A stretch of 64,000 nucleotides of DNA from Immundisolibacterales bacterium (GTDB lineage Bacteria > Pseudomonadota > Gammaproteobacteria > HK1): the NCBI GenBank assembly GCA_026712715.1, contig JAPOPW010000064.1, forward strand, positions 1 to 64,000. Reading direction: 5' to 3'. Shown here one piece after another: positions 20,656 through 31,373 of this stretch (its first letter is position 1; every line of letters starts with the position of its first letter). The notes beneath the pieces are model-generated. The model was not told the DNA's origin, did no database searches, and saw nothing but the letters and a program-made list of their open reading frames with translations. The translations under genes were made by a program, and so were the position numbers.

Positions 20656-21687
20656 CTAATAGCTGTACCGCAGCGAGAAGGCGGCCGACCGGTCGCTCGT
20701 GTTCAGGAGGCTCGCTCCGTCCAGCGTGACCCTGGCGCTTGCGTAGTTGAGCCCCAGGTTGACGGAAAGGCCCCGCGCCACGTCGTACTGAAGGCCGAGG
20801 GCCACGGATCGTTCGTACTCTCCGGCGACGCGCCCCAGGTGCCCCTCGAGCGAGAGCCCGACGACGCCGAGCTTCGTCCGGATGCCGGACGAGAGGTAGC
20901 GACGGATCGCCCGCGAACGGTTCGCGGACAGCTCCTCGCGGCCCACCGCGGCATCGAAGGACGTGCTGCCGAAGATGAGCTCACCGCCCACTCCGGTCGC
21001 CCGGCTCTCGTACCGAACGGACCCGTCGGCCGCGGTGTAGACGCCGTCGGTGTACCTCATGGTCAGCCGGTAGTCCCGGTTGGCCCCCGGACGCTGAAAC
21101 ATCGCCCCGAGGTCGAAGTCTCCGTTCTCGTCCACGACTGTGCCGAGCACCCACGGTCCGAGTCGGACGAGATAGGCGCCGCCCCGATCCTCGAGGGCGG
21201 CCAGGAAGTCGTCGAAAGCGAGCGAAGCGTTGCCCGCGCCCCGCAGCCTTCGCGTCTGCTCGCGCACGACGCCGGAGACATCGCCGCCGAGCAGCGTCCC
21301 CCACATGCCGCCGACCGATATCGCGGCATTGTCGGAGTACCGACCTTCCGTTCCGGAAACCCGCCCCTCGCCGGAGGCGTACTCGCCGAAGTAGAGCACC
21401 GCTACCCGCCAGCGGTTCGGGAGCTGGGTCGACGCGGTGAGCTGGGAATTGCCGAGCAGGACCGCGTCGGTGGATTCGTCCTCGGAGTCGTAGATCAGTG
21501 AGGTATCGACGAGCCCGGTCAGCGCGAGGGTGACGTCACCGATCTCCACCGCGATGGGCTCCTCGAGCGACGAGAGGCTCTCGTAGTTGAGGGAGACGTC
21601 CTGCGCCGTGGCGAGCCCGCCGGCCGCCATGGCGAGGGCGGCGACGACGGAAAGAAGCGACCGACGGTGGACCGTGCAGTCCTGCAT
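20656..21687 (-). CDS. Putative outer-membrane beta-barrel (porin-like) protein
   Basis: Signal peptide (…LAMAAGGLATAQ), alternating hydrophobic/aromatic strands, C-terminus SLRYSY; starts 4 bp after the stop of the upstream haloperoxidase gene. Confidence 0.75.
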   Translation of the reverse strand: MQDCTVHRRSLLSVVAALAMAAGGLATAQDVSLNYESLSSLEEPIAVEIGDVTLALTGLVDTSLIYDSEDESTDAVLLGNSQLTASTQLPNRWRVAVLYFGEYASGEGRVSGTEGRYSDNAAISVGGMWGTLLGGDVSGVVREQTRRLRGAGNASLAFDDFLAALEDRGGAYLVRLGPWVLGTVVDENGDFDLGAMFQRPGANRDYRLTMRYTDGVYTAADGSVRYESRATGVGGELIFGSTSFDAAVGREELSANRSRAIRRYLSSGIRTKLGVVGLSLEGHLGRVAGEYERSVALGLQYDVARGLSVNLGLNYASARVTLDGASLLNTSDRSAAFSLRYSY

Positions 21688-21691
21688 GGCC

Positions 21692-23083
21692 TCAGGCCCT
21701 CACCGGAAACGTGGAACGGAATGCCTGGCGGGCGATTTCGCGCCCGCACTTCATCGCTTCCGTATGGTCCAGCTCCCAGTGGACGCCACCGTAGAGGCGG
21801 CTCATGCCGTTTTCCTCCGCCATCTGGCTGAGGCTGTTCCAGTGCCGGGTGACCCCTTGCAGTTGCGGCCAGAGCACCCCGTCGGGCGATTGCCCCGAGA
21901 ACGAGACATCGTCGCGGCCGAGCAGCCGCGCGATCATCTCCGCGCCGGCGGCCGCGAACGTGGAGTGGCCGGACGGGTAGGCGGGGAACTCCGGCGTCGG
22001 GATGTAGCTCCGCCAGTTCGGTTGCGCGGCGACCCGCGGGTCCGGATTCGCGAATTTCGCCGCCCGCACGCGAATGGCGCTCTCGGGGCGGACGATGTCG
22101 AAGTGGTACTTGTTGTCCCATGCGCAAATCGACGCGTCGCACTGGGTCATGCCGACGAGGGCGAACGCGCGGGCGAGGTCGACGAAGTCGAGCCCGCGAT
22201 CCTGCAGAAGCTGGATGGCGATGCAGATGAGGTGCCCGGATGGGGTGACGCCCCACGGTCCGTCCTCCCAGAACAGGGCAATCTCCGACTGCTCGTCGCT
22301 TCGAATGGTGCTGTCCGCGCCACCGAGACGACGAATCGTGTCGAACTCGTCCGCAAATTCCGGGCTTGCCGGGTCGTGGAAGTCGGCGACCCGAAACTGC
22401 GAGCTCCGGGTCATCGTCCAGGGCTTTATCCGCCCGTGCCCCGGATACAGTCCACGGTCGAAGGACGCGAACGCGGGGCCGGGGCGCGCCGCGTAGAACG
22501 GGCCGGTCGGTCGCCAGCGAAGCGAGTCCGAGCGCCGCGGATAGCGTCCGAGATAGTAGTTGACCTCGCTGGGTTCGGAGCCGTCATCGGTGCGCATCTT
22601 CAACACCCGGTGGCCGACCGTCCGGCCCCACTCGACGCCGAGGGACTTTGCCTCGCTTGCGGGAAAGCGGTTCAGGAACGAACTGCGTTCGAACAGGAAC
22701 GGATGCTGAAAGGCTTCCGCCGCCGCGATCGCGAACGCGACCCCGTAGGCGATTTCCGGGTCCGCTCCACGCGGTCCGGCTCCGATTCCGAACGGTTCGT
22801 CGTACCTCCGTGAAATCCCGTTGGCGGCGAGAAACCCGGCGGCCATGGGAAGGGCGCACAGGTACGCGGCACGCGGTGGAGGCAACCGTTGGTCGCGCAC
22901 GTTCTGCAATGCCGCGTCCACCCAGTCGAACACGGTGTTGCGGTTCTCCGGGGCCAGGATCGGGGTCGCATAGGACGAGCGGGTTCCGAACTGCGCAACG
23001 CGGGGACCGGCGCAGCCGATCAACGGCACGGTGGAAACGGCCGCTGCCGCAGCCGACAGGAACTGTCGTCTGGAATGGTTCAT
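21692..23083 (-). CDS. Vanadium-dependent haloperoxidase / PAP2-like protein, Tat signal and lipobox
   Basis: KYHFDIVRP (Kx6RP), YPSGHSTF (PSGH), SRLYGGVHWELD (SRx5Hx3D); N-terminus SRRQFLS...VPLIGC. Confidence 0.9.
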   Translation of the reverse strand: MNHSRRQFLSAAAAAVSTVPLIGCAGPRVAQFGTRSSYATPILAPENRNTVFDWVDAALQNVRDQRLPPPRAAYLCALPMAAGFLAANGISRRYDEPFGIGAGPRGADPEIAYGVAFAIAAAEAFQHPFLFERSSFLNRFPASEAKSLGVEWGRTVGHRVLKMRTDDGSEPSEVNYYLGRYPRRSDSLRWRPTGPFYAARPGPAFASFDRGLYPGHGRIKPWTMTRSSQFRVADFHDPASPEFADEFDTIRRLGGADSTIRSDEQSEIALFWEDGPWGVTPSGHLICIAIQLLQDRGLDFVDLARAFALVGMTQCDASICAWDNKYHFDIVRPESAIRVRAAKFANPDPRVAAQPNWRSYIPTPEFPAYPSGHSTFAAAGAEMIARLLGRDDVSFSGQSPDGVLWPQLQGVTRHWNSLSQMAEENGMSRLYGGVHWELDHTEAMKCGREIARQAFRSTFPVRA

Positions 23084-23613
23084 CGTGTTCGTGTCTCCGT
23101 GCGTGCGGTTGCGCAGTTTCGGGCGTCGCCCGATGATTGCTGCGTCGCACGAGCTCGTTCGATGTCGTTGCATCTGTCTCGGCAGGACGAACTTCCCACC
23201 TCGCGGAAGCGAGTTGTCGCTCGGGGGGATTCGTCCGTCCGTCGTGCCGGGGCGGTGAGGCCGCCCCGGTATCGTTCGCACTGTCCCTGGTTTCCTGAAC
23301 CGCCACTACGCGAAGGGTCGGTATATCAAGAAGGCAGAAGTATAAATTAAAGTTATGTAATGTTGATGATTAGAATTTGTATACTGAAAGTCTGGTTTGT
23401 CTTTATTTCCTGCATTTGGAATGAGCTTGCAGACCGGCTGCGGTCCGTCGATTCCGATTCACGCCGCCGGACGCGCGAGCAGCGCGGGGCCGGAAATCCG
23501 TGAACCGCTGGCCAGGGGAGGCCGGCTCTTTCCTTTGGGGACGGGGGAGGAGCGCGGTCGTCCGAACGGCGGCCGATCGACAGCCGCGCCGGTGCGGGAC
23601 ACGAGCGGGGTGG

Positions 23614-24471
23614 TTACCCGGTCACCCGGCGGCCGATGGCCTCGCGGCAGCGAACGGTTGCCCCGGAGCGGAAGTCGGGGTCCCAGCGGACCGTTCCTCG
23701 CGGAAAGAGGACGATCACGGTCGAGCCCATGTTGAAGCGCCCGATCTCGGCTCCCCGCGCAAGGTCGATCCCATCGAATTCCCACCTGCGCTCCGGTCCG
23801 GGACGTCGAAGCTCCGCGACCGGGCCGGTCCATGGCGTCTCGACGCTTCCGACAAGAAGGGCGCCGACCATGACGAGCACGAACGGTCGCCCGTCCGCAT
23901 CCCGGAAGTGGAAGATCACGCGTTCGTTGCGCGCGAAAAGGTGCCGGATCCGCTCCGCGGTCGCCGGGTTGACGCTGAACCGATCCCCGGGGACGTGGAC
24001 AAGCCCGGTCAGGGTCGCATCGATCGGAACGTGCACCCGGTGGTAGTCGCGCGGAGCGAGGTAGATGGTGGCCGCGGCGGCGCCGGTCAGGGAATCGGCG
24101 GTCTCCCGATCCCCTCCGAGCAGCGCTTCGAGGGTATAGGTGAGGGACTTCGCCTGGACCAGGGTCGCGCCGGACAGCTCGCCGGCGTCCTGCAAGGTTC
24201 CGTCCGACGGTGCGGCGACCGCATCCGGGTCGACGGGAAGAGGACGGGCCTCCGGCCGGAGCGCGCGCGTGAAGAAGGCGTTGAACGTCGGCCAGGCGCG
24301 CGGATCGGATTCTTCGGCGTCGGAGAGATCCACTGCGTAACGCCGGACGACAGTACGGATGAGCCACTGCTGCCAGGGAGAGATGCGGATCCGCGTGGCG
24401 TACAGCACGATCCGGGAGAGGAGGCGGCGCGGGTAGAGGTACTGGAGGGTGACGGAGAAATGCGGGCTCAT
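23614..24471 (-). CDS. psd: Phosphatidylserine decarboxylase proenzyme
   Basis: 285 aa; DYHRVHVP, FNMGSTVIVLFPRG (GST autocleavage motif). Confidence 0.95.
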   Translation of the reverse strand: MSPHFSVTLQYLYPRRLLSRIVLYATRIRISPWQQWLIRTVVRRYAVDLSDAEESDPRAWPTFNAFFTRALRPEARPLPVDPDAVAAPSDGTLQDAGELSGATLVQAKSLTYTLEALLGGDRETADSLTGAAAATIYLAPRDYHRVHVPIDATLTGLVHVPGDRFSVNPATAERIRHLFARNERVIFHFRDADGRPFVLVMVGALLVGSVETPWTGPVAELRRPGPERRWEFDGIDLARGAEIGRFNMGSTVIVLFPRGTVRWDPDFRSGATVRCREAIGRRVTG

Positions 24472-24696
24472 GAATTCACGGATCCTCGCTCGTTTGGAGC
24501 GCGAGCCTCGTGGACGCGAGCTGCCGGTCGCGTGCGGGAGCGCTGCCGTTTTCGACTCGGCCGGCGTCCCTGCCGGCGGCCCGCCCCACCGAGGGCGCTA
24601 CCCGACTCCGCCGGCGGCGCGACCGGAAGACAATCGACGTCGGTCATGGACCGTGGGTTTCCCTGCCGGGTGGGATGGCTGGCCATCGAAGATCTC

Positions 24697-26001
24697 TCAG
24701 ACCGGCGACCGGGAACCGTGTCCGTGAGCCATCGCACCGGCGCGATGCGGCCTCGCGGCCGGGACGAGAAGAGCCGCCGCCAGGTCTTCCAGGCTCTCGA
24801 GGTTGTGGACGGGGCGGAACTCGTCCACGTGAGGGAGGAGGGCGCGGATCCCGGCCGCCTTCGGCTCGAAGCCTTCGTAGCGGAGCAGCGGGTTCAGCCA
24901 GACCAGCCGGCGGCACGACTTGCGGAGGCGTTCGATCTGCGGTCCGAGACCCTCGCCCGCATCCCGGTCGAGTCCGTCGGAGATGAACAGGACCACCGCG
25001 CCCTGGCCGCACACCCGCCGGGACCAGTCGCGGTTGAAGCGGTCGAGACACTGGCCGATCCGGGTACCGCCGCTCCAGTCCGCCACCGCCTCGCCGGTGC
25101 GCTCGATCGCCGCATCGACGTCGCGGTCCCGAAGCTGGCGGGTGACGTTGGTGAGGCGGGTGCCGAAGACGAAGGAGTGCACCCGGGTACGGTCGCGGGC
25201 GAGGGCGTGCGCGAAGTGCAGCAGCACCCGCGAGTAGCGGCGCATCGATCCCGAGATGTCGCAGAGCACCACGATGGGTGCGGGCTTGCGGACCTTGCGC
25301 CGGTGAACCAGCAGGACTTCGCCGGCGCCGCGCCGAAGGCTCCTGCGCAAGGTCGTGCGCATGTCGACGAGCGCGCCGCGCGAGTGCGGCCGGTAGCGGC
25401 GCGTCGGGGCCGGGGGCACGGCGAAGCGCAGCTTCGCGATGGCCGCTTTCGCTTCCGCGAGCTCCGCGGCCGACATCTGCTCGAAGTCGCGCTCGCGAAG
25501 GATCTCCCGGTCCGACCAGGTGAGGGTGGCGTCGAGCTCCACCTCCTCCTCTTCGCGTACCCGGGCTTCGCGCTCGGCTCCGGCGAAAAGCGCCTCGCTC
25601 AGCCGGCGGCTGAGAGGTCTCGCGTCGCCGCGCGGCGGGGTCTGCACGGTCGGCAGGAGCAGGCTCGTGACCCGTTCGAGGAGCCGGGGATTGCGCCAGA
25701 AGACGTGGAACGCCTCATCGAACAGCGGACGCTGGTCGGCCCTTCGGACGAATACCGCGTGCAGGGTCCAGTAGAAGTCGTCGCGCCGGGCGAGACCGGT
25801 CGCCTCCACCGCCCGAAGGGCGTCAAGAACCGCGCCCGTTCCTACCGGGAGCCCGGCTGCACGCAGGGTGCGGGCAAAGTGCATGAGATTGGCCGCAAGG
25901 CGGCCCGGGGTCTCGGCCGGGCGTTCTCGCAACGCCGCGGCGTGAGCCGGGTTCCCGGGCGCCGCGGACTCTCCGTGCGAAACGTCAGGCGGCGCCCGCA
26001 A
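24697..26001 (-). CDS. VWA domain-containing protein (CoxE-like)
   Basis: 434 aa; PIVVLCDISGSMRRYSR MIDAS motif; directly downstream of moxR in the cox cluster. Confidence 0.88.
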   Translation of the reverse strand: MRAPPDVSHGESAAPGNPAHAAALRERPAETPGRLAANLMHFARTLRAAGLPVGTGAVLDALRAVEATGLARRDDFYWTLHAVFVRRADQRPLFDEAFHVFWRNPRLLERVTSLLLPTVQTPPRGDARPLSRRLSEALFAGAEREARVREEEEVELDATLTWSDREILRERDFEQMSAAELAEAKAAIAKLRFAVPPAPTRRYRPHSRGALVDMRTTLRRSLRRGAGEVLLVHRRKVRKPAPIVVLCDISGSMRRYSRVLLHFAHALARDRTRVHSFVFGTRLTNVTRQLRDRDVDAAIERTGEAVADWSGGTRIGQCLDRFNRDWSRRVCGQGAVVLFISDGLDRDAGEGLGPQIERLRKSCRRLVWLNPLLRYEGFEPKAAGIRALLPHVDEFRPVHNLESLEDLAAALLVPAARPHRAGAMAHGHGSRSPV

Positions 26002-26917
26002 CCCGCAGCTCGCGTCTGATCTGCTCGATGATGTTCGCCGCCTCGCTGCCCCGGATCCGGGCGATGTCGTCCTGGTACTTGAGGAGCGAACCGAGGGTGT
26101 CGTTGACGACGTCCGGCGAAAGGGCGAGCACGTCGAGCTGGGTGAGCGCCTGCGCCCAGTCGATGGTCTCGGCGACGCCCGGCGACTTGAAGAGGTCCAG
26201 CTCGCGAAGGCCCTGCACGAAGGCGACCACCTCCCGGCTCAGCGCCTCCGGGGTTCCCGGCGCCCGCACCCGCAGGATCTCGAGCTCGCGCGCCGCCTCC
26301 GGGTAGTCGACCCAGTGGTAGTAGCAGCGCCGCTTGACGGCGTCGTGGATCTCGCGCGTTCGATTCGAGGTGATGACCACCACCGGCGGTTCGCTCGCCG
26401 CGATCGTTCCGATCTCGGGAATCGTGATCTGGAAGTCGGCGAGCAGCTCCAGAAGGTACGCCTCGAACGGTTCGTCCGCCCGGTCGAGCTCGTCGATCAG
26501 CAGCACCGGGGCGCCCGCGTCGTCGGGATTCAGGGCGTCGAGAAGAGGGCGCTCGATGAGGAACCGGCGCGAGTAGATGTCCTCCTCGACCGACTCGGCG
26601 GAGGACGGCCCGCCGCCGCCGCGGCCGAGCTCGGCGAGCCGGATGCGGATCATCTGCCGCGGATAGTTCCACTCGTACACGGCCGACGCGACGTCGAGAC
26701 CCTCGTAGCACTGAAGTCGCACGAGGCGCCGTCCAAGCACGCGTGCAAGGACGCGCGCGACCTCGGTCTTTCCCACGCCCGCCTCGCCTTCCAGAAAGAG
26801 CGGGCGACCCATCCGGAGGGTGAGGAAGACGGCGGTGGCGAGGCTCCGTTCGGCGACGTAATCGCCCTCCTCGAGCCGGGAGAGAGTCTCGTCGACGGAT
26901 GCAGGCAGAGCGTTCAT
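25985..26917 (-). CDS. MoxR family AAA+ ATPase (CoxD-like)
   Basis: Start MNALPASVDETL; FLEGEAGVGKTEVAR, VLLIDELDRADEPFEAYLLELLAD, VVITSNRTREIHDAVKRR. Confidence 0.92.
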   Translation of the reverse strand: MNALPASVDETLSRLEEGDYVAERSLATAVFLTLRMGRPLFLEGEAGVGKTEVARVLARVLGRRLVRLQCYEGLDVASAVYEWNYPRQMIRIRLAELGRGGGGPSSAESVEEDIYSRRFLIERPLLDALNPDDAGAPVLLIDELDRADEPFEAYLLELLADFQITIPEIGTIAASEPPVVVITSNRTREIHDAVKRRCYYHWVDYPEAARELEILRVRAPGTPEALSREVVAFVQGLRELDLFKSPGVAETIDWAQALTQLDVLALSPDVVNDTLGSLLKYQDDIARIRGSEAANIIEQIRRELRVAGAA

Positions 26918-27105
26918 TCGTGCGGTACCGCAGCCCCGGAATCCGATGTGGGAATCAAGCTCCGAGCACCTTCGCTCACACTCCCGCCCCCCCGGATCGG
27001 GCGTCCGGGCCGCAGCGGGGCCGCCCTCGAAGCAACGCCGGCAATCGGGCGGCGGGTCGGAGGAAATCTCCGGTCCGCCGCCCTTCGAAAACGGCTCGCC
27101 TTCGC

Positions 27106-27903
27106 TCAGCCGGCCGCCGCCGCGACTGCGCGCCGTGCCATCACGCCGACGAGATGGGCGCGATAGTCGGCACCCGCATGGATGTCCTCGTTCAGACCGT
27201 CCGCGGATACGGAGGCTCCGGCGAGCGCATCCGCGCTGAAGCTTCCGGCGAGCGCCGCTTCCATCGCACCGACGCGGAAGACCCGGTCCCCCGCGCCGGT
27301 CACCGCGACCCGGACCCCGCCGCTCGTCTCGGCCGCCATGACCCCGACGATGGCGTAGCGCGAGGCGGGGTTGGGAAACTTCGCGTACGCGGCGCGCCGT
27401 GGAATCGGAAAGCTCACCGACACGATGATCTCGCCCTCCTCGAGGGCCGTCTCGAACAACCCGGTGAAGAAGTCGTCCCCGGCGATGGTCCGGCGATCGG
27501 TCCGGATGCTCGCCCCGAGGCCGACCACCGCGGCCGGATAGTCGGCGGCCGGGTCCGCGTTGGCTATCGATCCCCCGATGGTCCCGCAGTTGCGCACCTG
27601 CGGATCGCCGATGCCCTCCGCGAGGGAGGCGAGGGCGGGGATTGCGGCCTGCACCTCGGGCGACGATGCAACGTCCGCATGCCGCGTCATGGCGCCGACG
27701 ACGATCGACTCGCCCTCCCGGCGCACGCCGTCGAGCCCGGCAATCGAGCCGAGGTCGACGACGTCGGACGGACTTGCGAGCCGCTGCTTCAGGGTGGGAA
27801 TGAGGGTCTGGCCTCCCGCCAGCACCTGGCCGTCCTCGGCCGCCGCGAGTGCCGCGGCCGCCGCTTCGAGGGTGCCGGGGCGGTGATAGTTGAACTCGTA
27901 CAT
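27106..27903 (-). CDS. FAD-binding medium subunit of xanthine-oxidase-family hydroxylase (CoxM-like)
   Basis: [41 protein letters not shown]. Confidence 0.93.
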   Translation of the reverse strand: MYEFNYHRPGTLEAAAAALAAAEDGQVLAGGQTLIPTLKQRLASPSDVVDLGSIAGLDGVRREGESIVVGAMTRHADVASSPEVQAAIPALASLAEGIGDPQVRNCGTIGGSIANADPAADYPAAVVGLGASIRTDRRTIAGDDFFTGLFETALEEGEIIVSVSFPIPRRAAYAKFPNPASRYAIVGVMAAETSGGVRVAVTGAGDRVFRVGAMEAALAGSFSADALAGASVSADGLNEDIHAGADYRAHLVGVMARRAVAAAAG

Positions 27904-27933
27904 GGTCTCGCTCCTTTACGCCCGGTCCGGACC

Positions 27934-30279
27934 CTATTCGCTGAGCGCCCGCCACACCGCCTGCGGGGTCGCGGGCATGTCGATGGCGTTCGTGCCGAGA
28001 GCGTCGGTGATCGCGTTCATGACCGCGGCCGGCGCCGCGATGGCCCCCGCCTCGCCGCATCCCTTGACTCCCAGGGGGTTGTGGGGACACGGGGTGCACG
28101 TGGTCTCGACCGTCATGTCCGGCAGGTCGTCCGCCCGCGGCATGGTGTAGTCCATGAACGAACCGGTCAGCAACTGGCCGTCCGCATCGTAGGCGCAGCC
28201 TTCGAGCAGCGCCTGCCCGACCCCGTGCGCCACCCCTCCGTGCACCTGACCCTCGACGATCATCGGGTTGACGACGTTGCCGAAGTCGTCGACGGCGACC
28301 CAGTTCACGATCTCGGTGGTCCCGGTCTCCGGATCCACTTCGACCTCGCACACGTGGGTGCCGGCCGGGAACGTGAAGTTCGCCGGATCGTAGAACCCGG
28401 TCTCCTCCAGGCCCGGCTCGAGCTCGTCGAGGGGGTAGTTGTGGGGCACGTAGGCGGAGAACGCGACCTCGGCGATGTTCATGCTGCGGTCGGTGCCCGC
28501 GACCGCGAAGTCTCCGCCGGAGAACTCGATGTCCTCCTCCGACGCCTCCAGGGTGAACGCCGCGATCTTGCGTCCCTTCGCGATGATCTTGTCCATCGCC
28601 TTGACGAGGGCGGAGCCGCCCACCGCGAGCGAGCGCGAACCGTACGTGCCCATGCCGAACGGCGTCTTCTCGGTGTCGCCGTGCACCACCTCGACGCTCT
28701 CGAACGGGACGCCGAGGTAGTCGGACACGAGCTGCGCGAACGTCGTCTCGTGCCCCTGTCCGTGGCTGTGCGACCCGGTGTAGACGAGCACGTTCCCGGT
28801 CGGGTTGAAGCGGATGCCGCCCGACTCCCAGAGGCCGACTCCGGCCCCGAGCGACCCGACCACCTGGGACGGGGCGATGCCGCAGGCCTCGATATAGGCG
28901 CTGAGGCCGATCCCGCGGAGCCTGCCCCTTGCGCTCGAGGCCTCGCGCCGGGCGGCGAAATCTCCGTAGTCCGCGATCTCGAGCGCGCGGTCGAGGGCGA
29001 GCCGGTAGTTCCCGGAGTCGTACTCGAGCGCGACTTTGGTGGGGTAGGGGAAGGCGTCGGCGGGAATGAAGTTGCGCCGCCGCAGCTCCGCGGCGTCGAT
29101 TCCCATCTCGCGTGCCGCCTGGTCGACGATGCGTTCCACCACGTAGGTCGCCTCCGGGCGCCCCGCCCCGCGCAGCGCGTCCACCGGGGTCGTGTTGGTG
29201 AACACCGCCTTGACCTCGCAGTAGATGGCCTCGGTGGTGTACTGGCCCTGGAGCAGGGTGCCGTACAGGTACGAAGGAACGCAGCTCGCGAAGGTCGAGA
29301 GATAGGCGCCCATGTTCGCGAGGGTCGAGACCTTGAGGCCGAGGAACCGGCCGTCCGCGTCGAGCGCGAGCTCGACGTGGGACTCGTGGTCGCGCCCGTG
29401 CGCGTCGGCGACGAAGGACTCGGAGCGGTCCGCCGTCCACTTGACGGGGCGGCCGATCTTTCCAGCGGCCCACAGGACCGCGGTCTCCTCCTGGTAGATG
29501 AAGATCTTGGAACCGAATCCGCCGCCGACGTCGGGGGCGATGACGTGCAGCTTGTGCTCCGGCGCGATCTGGATGAAGGCCGCGAGCACGAGGCGGTGAA
29601 TGTGCGGATTCTGGCTGGTGAGCCGCAGGGTGTAGTCGCCGCTCGCCGGGTTGAAGTCGCCGATCGCCGAACGCGGTTCCATCGCGTTCGGGATCAACCG
29701 GTTGTTGACGAGGTCCAGGCGGGCCACGTGATGGGCGCGGGCGAACGCGTCGTCCGTCGCCGCGCGATCGCCGATCTCCCAGTCGTAGCAGAGGTTCCCG
29801 GGCGCGTCGGAGTGGATCTGCGGAGCCCCGTCCGCGAGCGCATCGCGCATGGACACGACGGCCGGAAGCGGCGCGTAGCTCACCTCCACCTGCTCCGCGG
29901 CGTCGCGCGCCGCCCGTGCGCTCTCCGCGACCACGATGGCGATCGCGTCGCCTACGTGGCGAACCGTATCGACCGCGAGAACGGGGTGGGGCGGGGCCTT
30001 GTGCGGCTCGCCGTCCTTGCCCGTGACCTGCCAGCCGCAGATGAGCGTGCCGATCTCGTCCGCCGCGAGATCCGCGCCGGTCAGGACCGTCACCACCCCG
30101 GGCGCAGAGGCCGCGGCGGTCGTGTCCAGGGTGAACGAGGCGTGGGGGTGGGTCGACCGCACGAACGCGGCGTGCGTCTGATGGGGGAAGGTGGTGTCGT
30201 CGGTGTAGTCGCCGGACCCGGTGAGGAACCGTTGGTCTTCGGTGCGGGGCACGGAGGCCCCGATTCCGCTCTCAGCCAT
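27934..30279 (-). CDS. Molybdopterin-binding large subunit, xanthine-oxidase family (CoxL-like, form II-like)
   Basis: ATG at 30279 ([15 protein letters not shown]); [43 protein letters not shown]; lacks the form I motif AYxCSFR. Confidence 0.93.
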   Translation of the reverse strand: MAESGIGASVPRTEDQRFLTGSGDYTDDTTFPHQTHAAFVRSTHPHASFTLDTTAAASAPGVVTVLTGADLAADEIGTLICGWQVTGKDGEPHKAPPHPVLAVDTVRHVGDAIAIVVAESARAARDAAEQVEVSYAPLPAVVSMRDALADGAPQIHSDAPGNLCYDWEIGDRAATDDAFARAHHVARLDLVNNRLIPNAMEPRSAIGDFNPASGDYTLRLTSQNPHIHRLVLAAFIQIAPEHKLHVIAPDVGGGFGSKIFIYQEETAVLWAAGKIGRPVKWTADRSESFVADAHGRDHESHVELALDADGRFLGLKVSTLANMGAYLSTFASCVPSYLYGTLLQGQYTTEAIYCEVKAVFTNTTPVDALRGAGRPEATYVVERIVDQAAREMGIDAAELRRRNFIPADAFPYPTKVALEYDSGNYRLALDRALEIADYGDFAARREASSARGRLRGIGLSAYIEACGIAPSQVVGSLGAGVGLWESGGIRFNPTGNVLVYTGSHSHGQGHETTFAQLVSDYLGVPFESVEVVHGDTEKTPFGMGTYGSRSLAVGGSALVKAMDKIIAKGRKIAAFTLEASEEDIEFSGGDFAVAGTDRSMNIAEVAFSAYVPHNYPLDELEPGLEETGFYDPANFTFPAGTHVCEVEVDPETGTTEIVNWVAVDDFGNVVNPMIVEGQVHGGVAHGVGQALLEGCAYDADGQLLTGSFMDYTMPRADDLPDMTVETTCTPCPHNPLGVKGCGEAGAIAAPAAVMNAITDALGTNAIDMPATPQAVWRALSE

Positions 30280-30280
30280 T

Positions 30281-30757
30281 TCAGCTACCTCCGCGCATCG
30301 TGCTCGCACCGGCGAGGATCGACTTCACGATGTTGTGATAGCCGGTGCATCGACAAAGATTTCCCTCCAGCCACTCGCGGACTTCGGGGCCCGTCGGATC
30401 GGGGTTGCGGGCCACCAGGTCGAGTGCGCTCATAACCATGCCGGGAGTGCAGAAGCCGCACTGCAGGCCATGGTTGTCGCGAAACGCCTCCTGCATGGGA
30501 TGGAGCTTTCCGCCCTCGGCCAGTCCTTCGATGGTGACGACGTCGGCGCCGTGCGCCTGGGTCGCGAGCATCGTGCACGCCTTGACGGAGCGCCCGTCCA
30601 CGTGCACGACGCACGCGCCGCACTGGCTGGTGTCGCAGCCCACGTGGGTTCCCGTCAAGCGCAGCGTCTCACGCAGCAGTTCCACCAGGAGAGTCCGATC
30701 CTCGACCTCCTCGGAGATCGCCCTCCCGTTCACGTTCATGGAGACATTTACCGGCAT
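30281..30757 (-). CDS. 2Fe-2S small subunit (CoxS-like)
   Basis: [45 protein letters not shown]. Confidence 0.95.
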   Translation of the reverse strand: MPVNVSMNVNGRAISEEVEDRTLLVELLRETLRLTGTHVGCDTSQCGACVVHVDGRSVKACTMLATQAHGADVVTIEGLAEGGKLHPMQEAFRDNHGLQCGFCTPGMVMSALDLVARNPDPTGPEVREWLEGNLCRCTGYHNIVKSILAGASTMRGGS

Positions 30758-30762
30758 GCGCC

Positions 30763-31245
30763 TTACTCCTCTTTCTCGTCCGGTTCGCCCTCCTCGGAGG
30801 GCGCCTCCGGCGTGACGATTTCCACGAAGCGGGAAAAGAAATCCGTTCCGAGCTTGCGGGCCGTCCCGCCGATGAGGCGTGAGCCCACCTGGGCGATCTT
30901 GCCCCCCGGCTGGACCCGCGCCACATATCGGAGGACGGTCCCGTCGTCCGCCGTCTCCAGGCTCACGTCCGCGCTTCCCGAAGCAAACCCGGCCGCGCCG
31001 CCCCGGCCTTCGCCGGAAAGAGTATAGCTTTCCGGAGGGTTCAGATTGGAGACCGCGATCCGGGTCCTGAAACGGGCCTTGACCGGCCCGACCTTCGCCA
31101 GCACGTCCGCGTCGAACTCGTTCTCGCTCACCCGTTCCAGGGTCTGGCAGCCGGGAATGCACCGGCCGAGGATCACCGGGTCGTTGAGCGCCTCGAACAC
31201 TGCCTCCCGGGGCAGGGGAACGTGGAATTCGCCGCTGAGATCCAT
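30763..31245 (-). CDS. SRPBCC / CoxG-like protein
   Basis: [37 protein letters not shown]; position at the head of the cox cluster. Confidence 0.9.
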   Translation of the reverse strand: MDLSGEFHVPLPREAVFEALNDPVILGRCIPGCQTLERVSENEFDADVLAKVGPVKARFRTRIAVSNLNPPESYTLSGEGRGGAAGFASGSADVSLETADDGTVLRYVARVQPGGKIAQVGSRLIGGTARKLGTDFFSRFVEIVTPEAPSEEGEPDEKEE

Positions 31246-31373
31246 GTGGTTCCGCTCCGGTCGGACGGCCGAAGTATAGCCCGGAATGCGGTCCGGTCCG
31301 CCGGCCGGCGCGCGCCTCCCGCGGGCCGTGCTAACGTTGACGGGCCAGGGCGCACACACCGGGAAGCAATGCG

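Noticed and set aside
26899-30435. 1178-aa plus-strand ORF
   Set aside because: Antisense to coxM/coxL, which have clear motifs.
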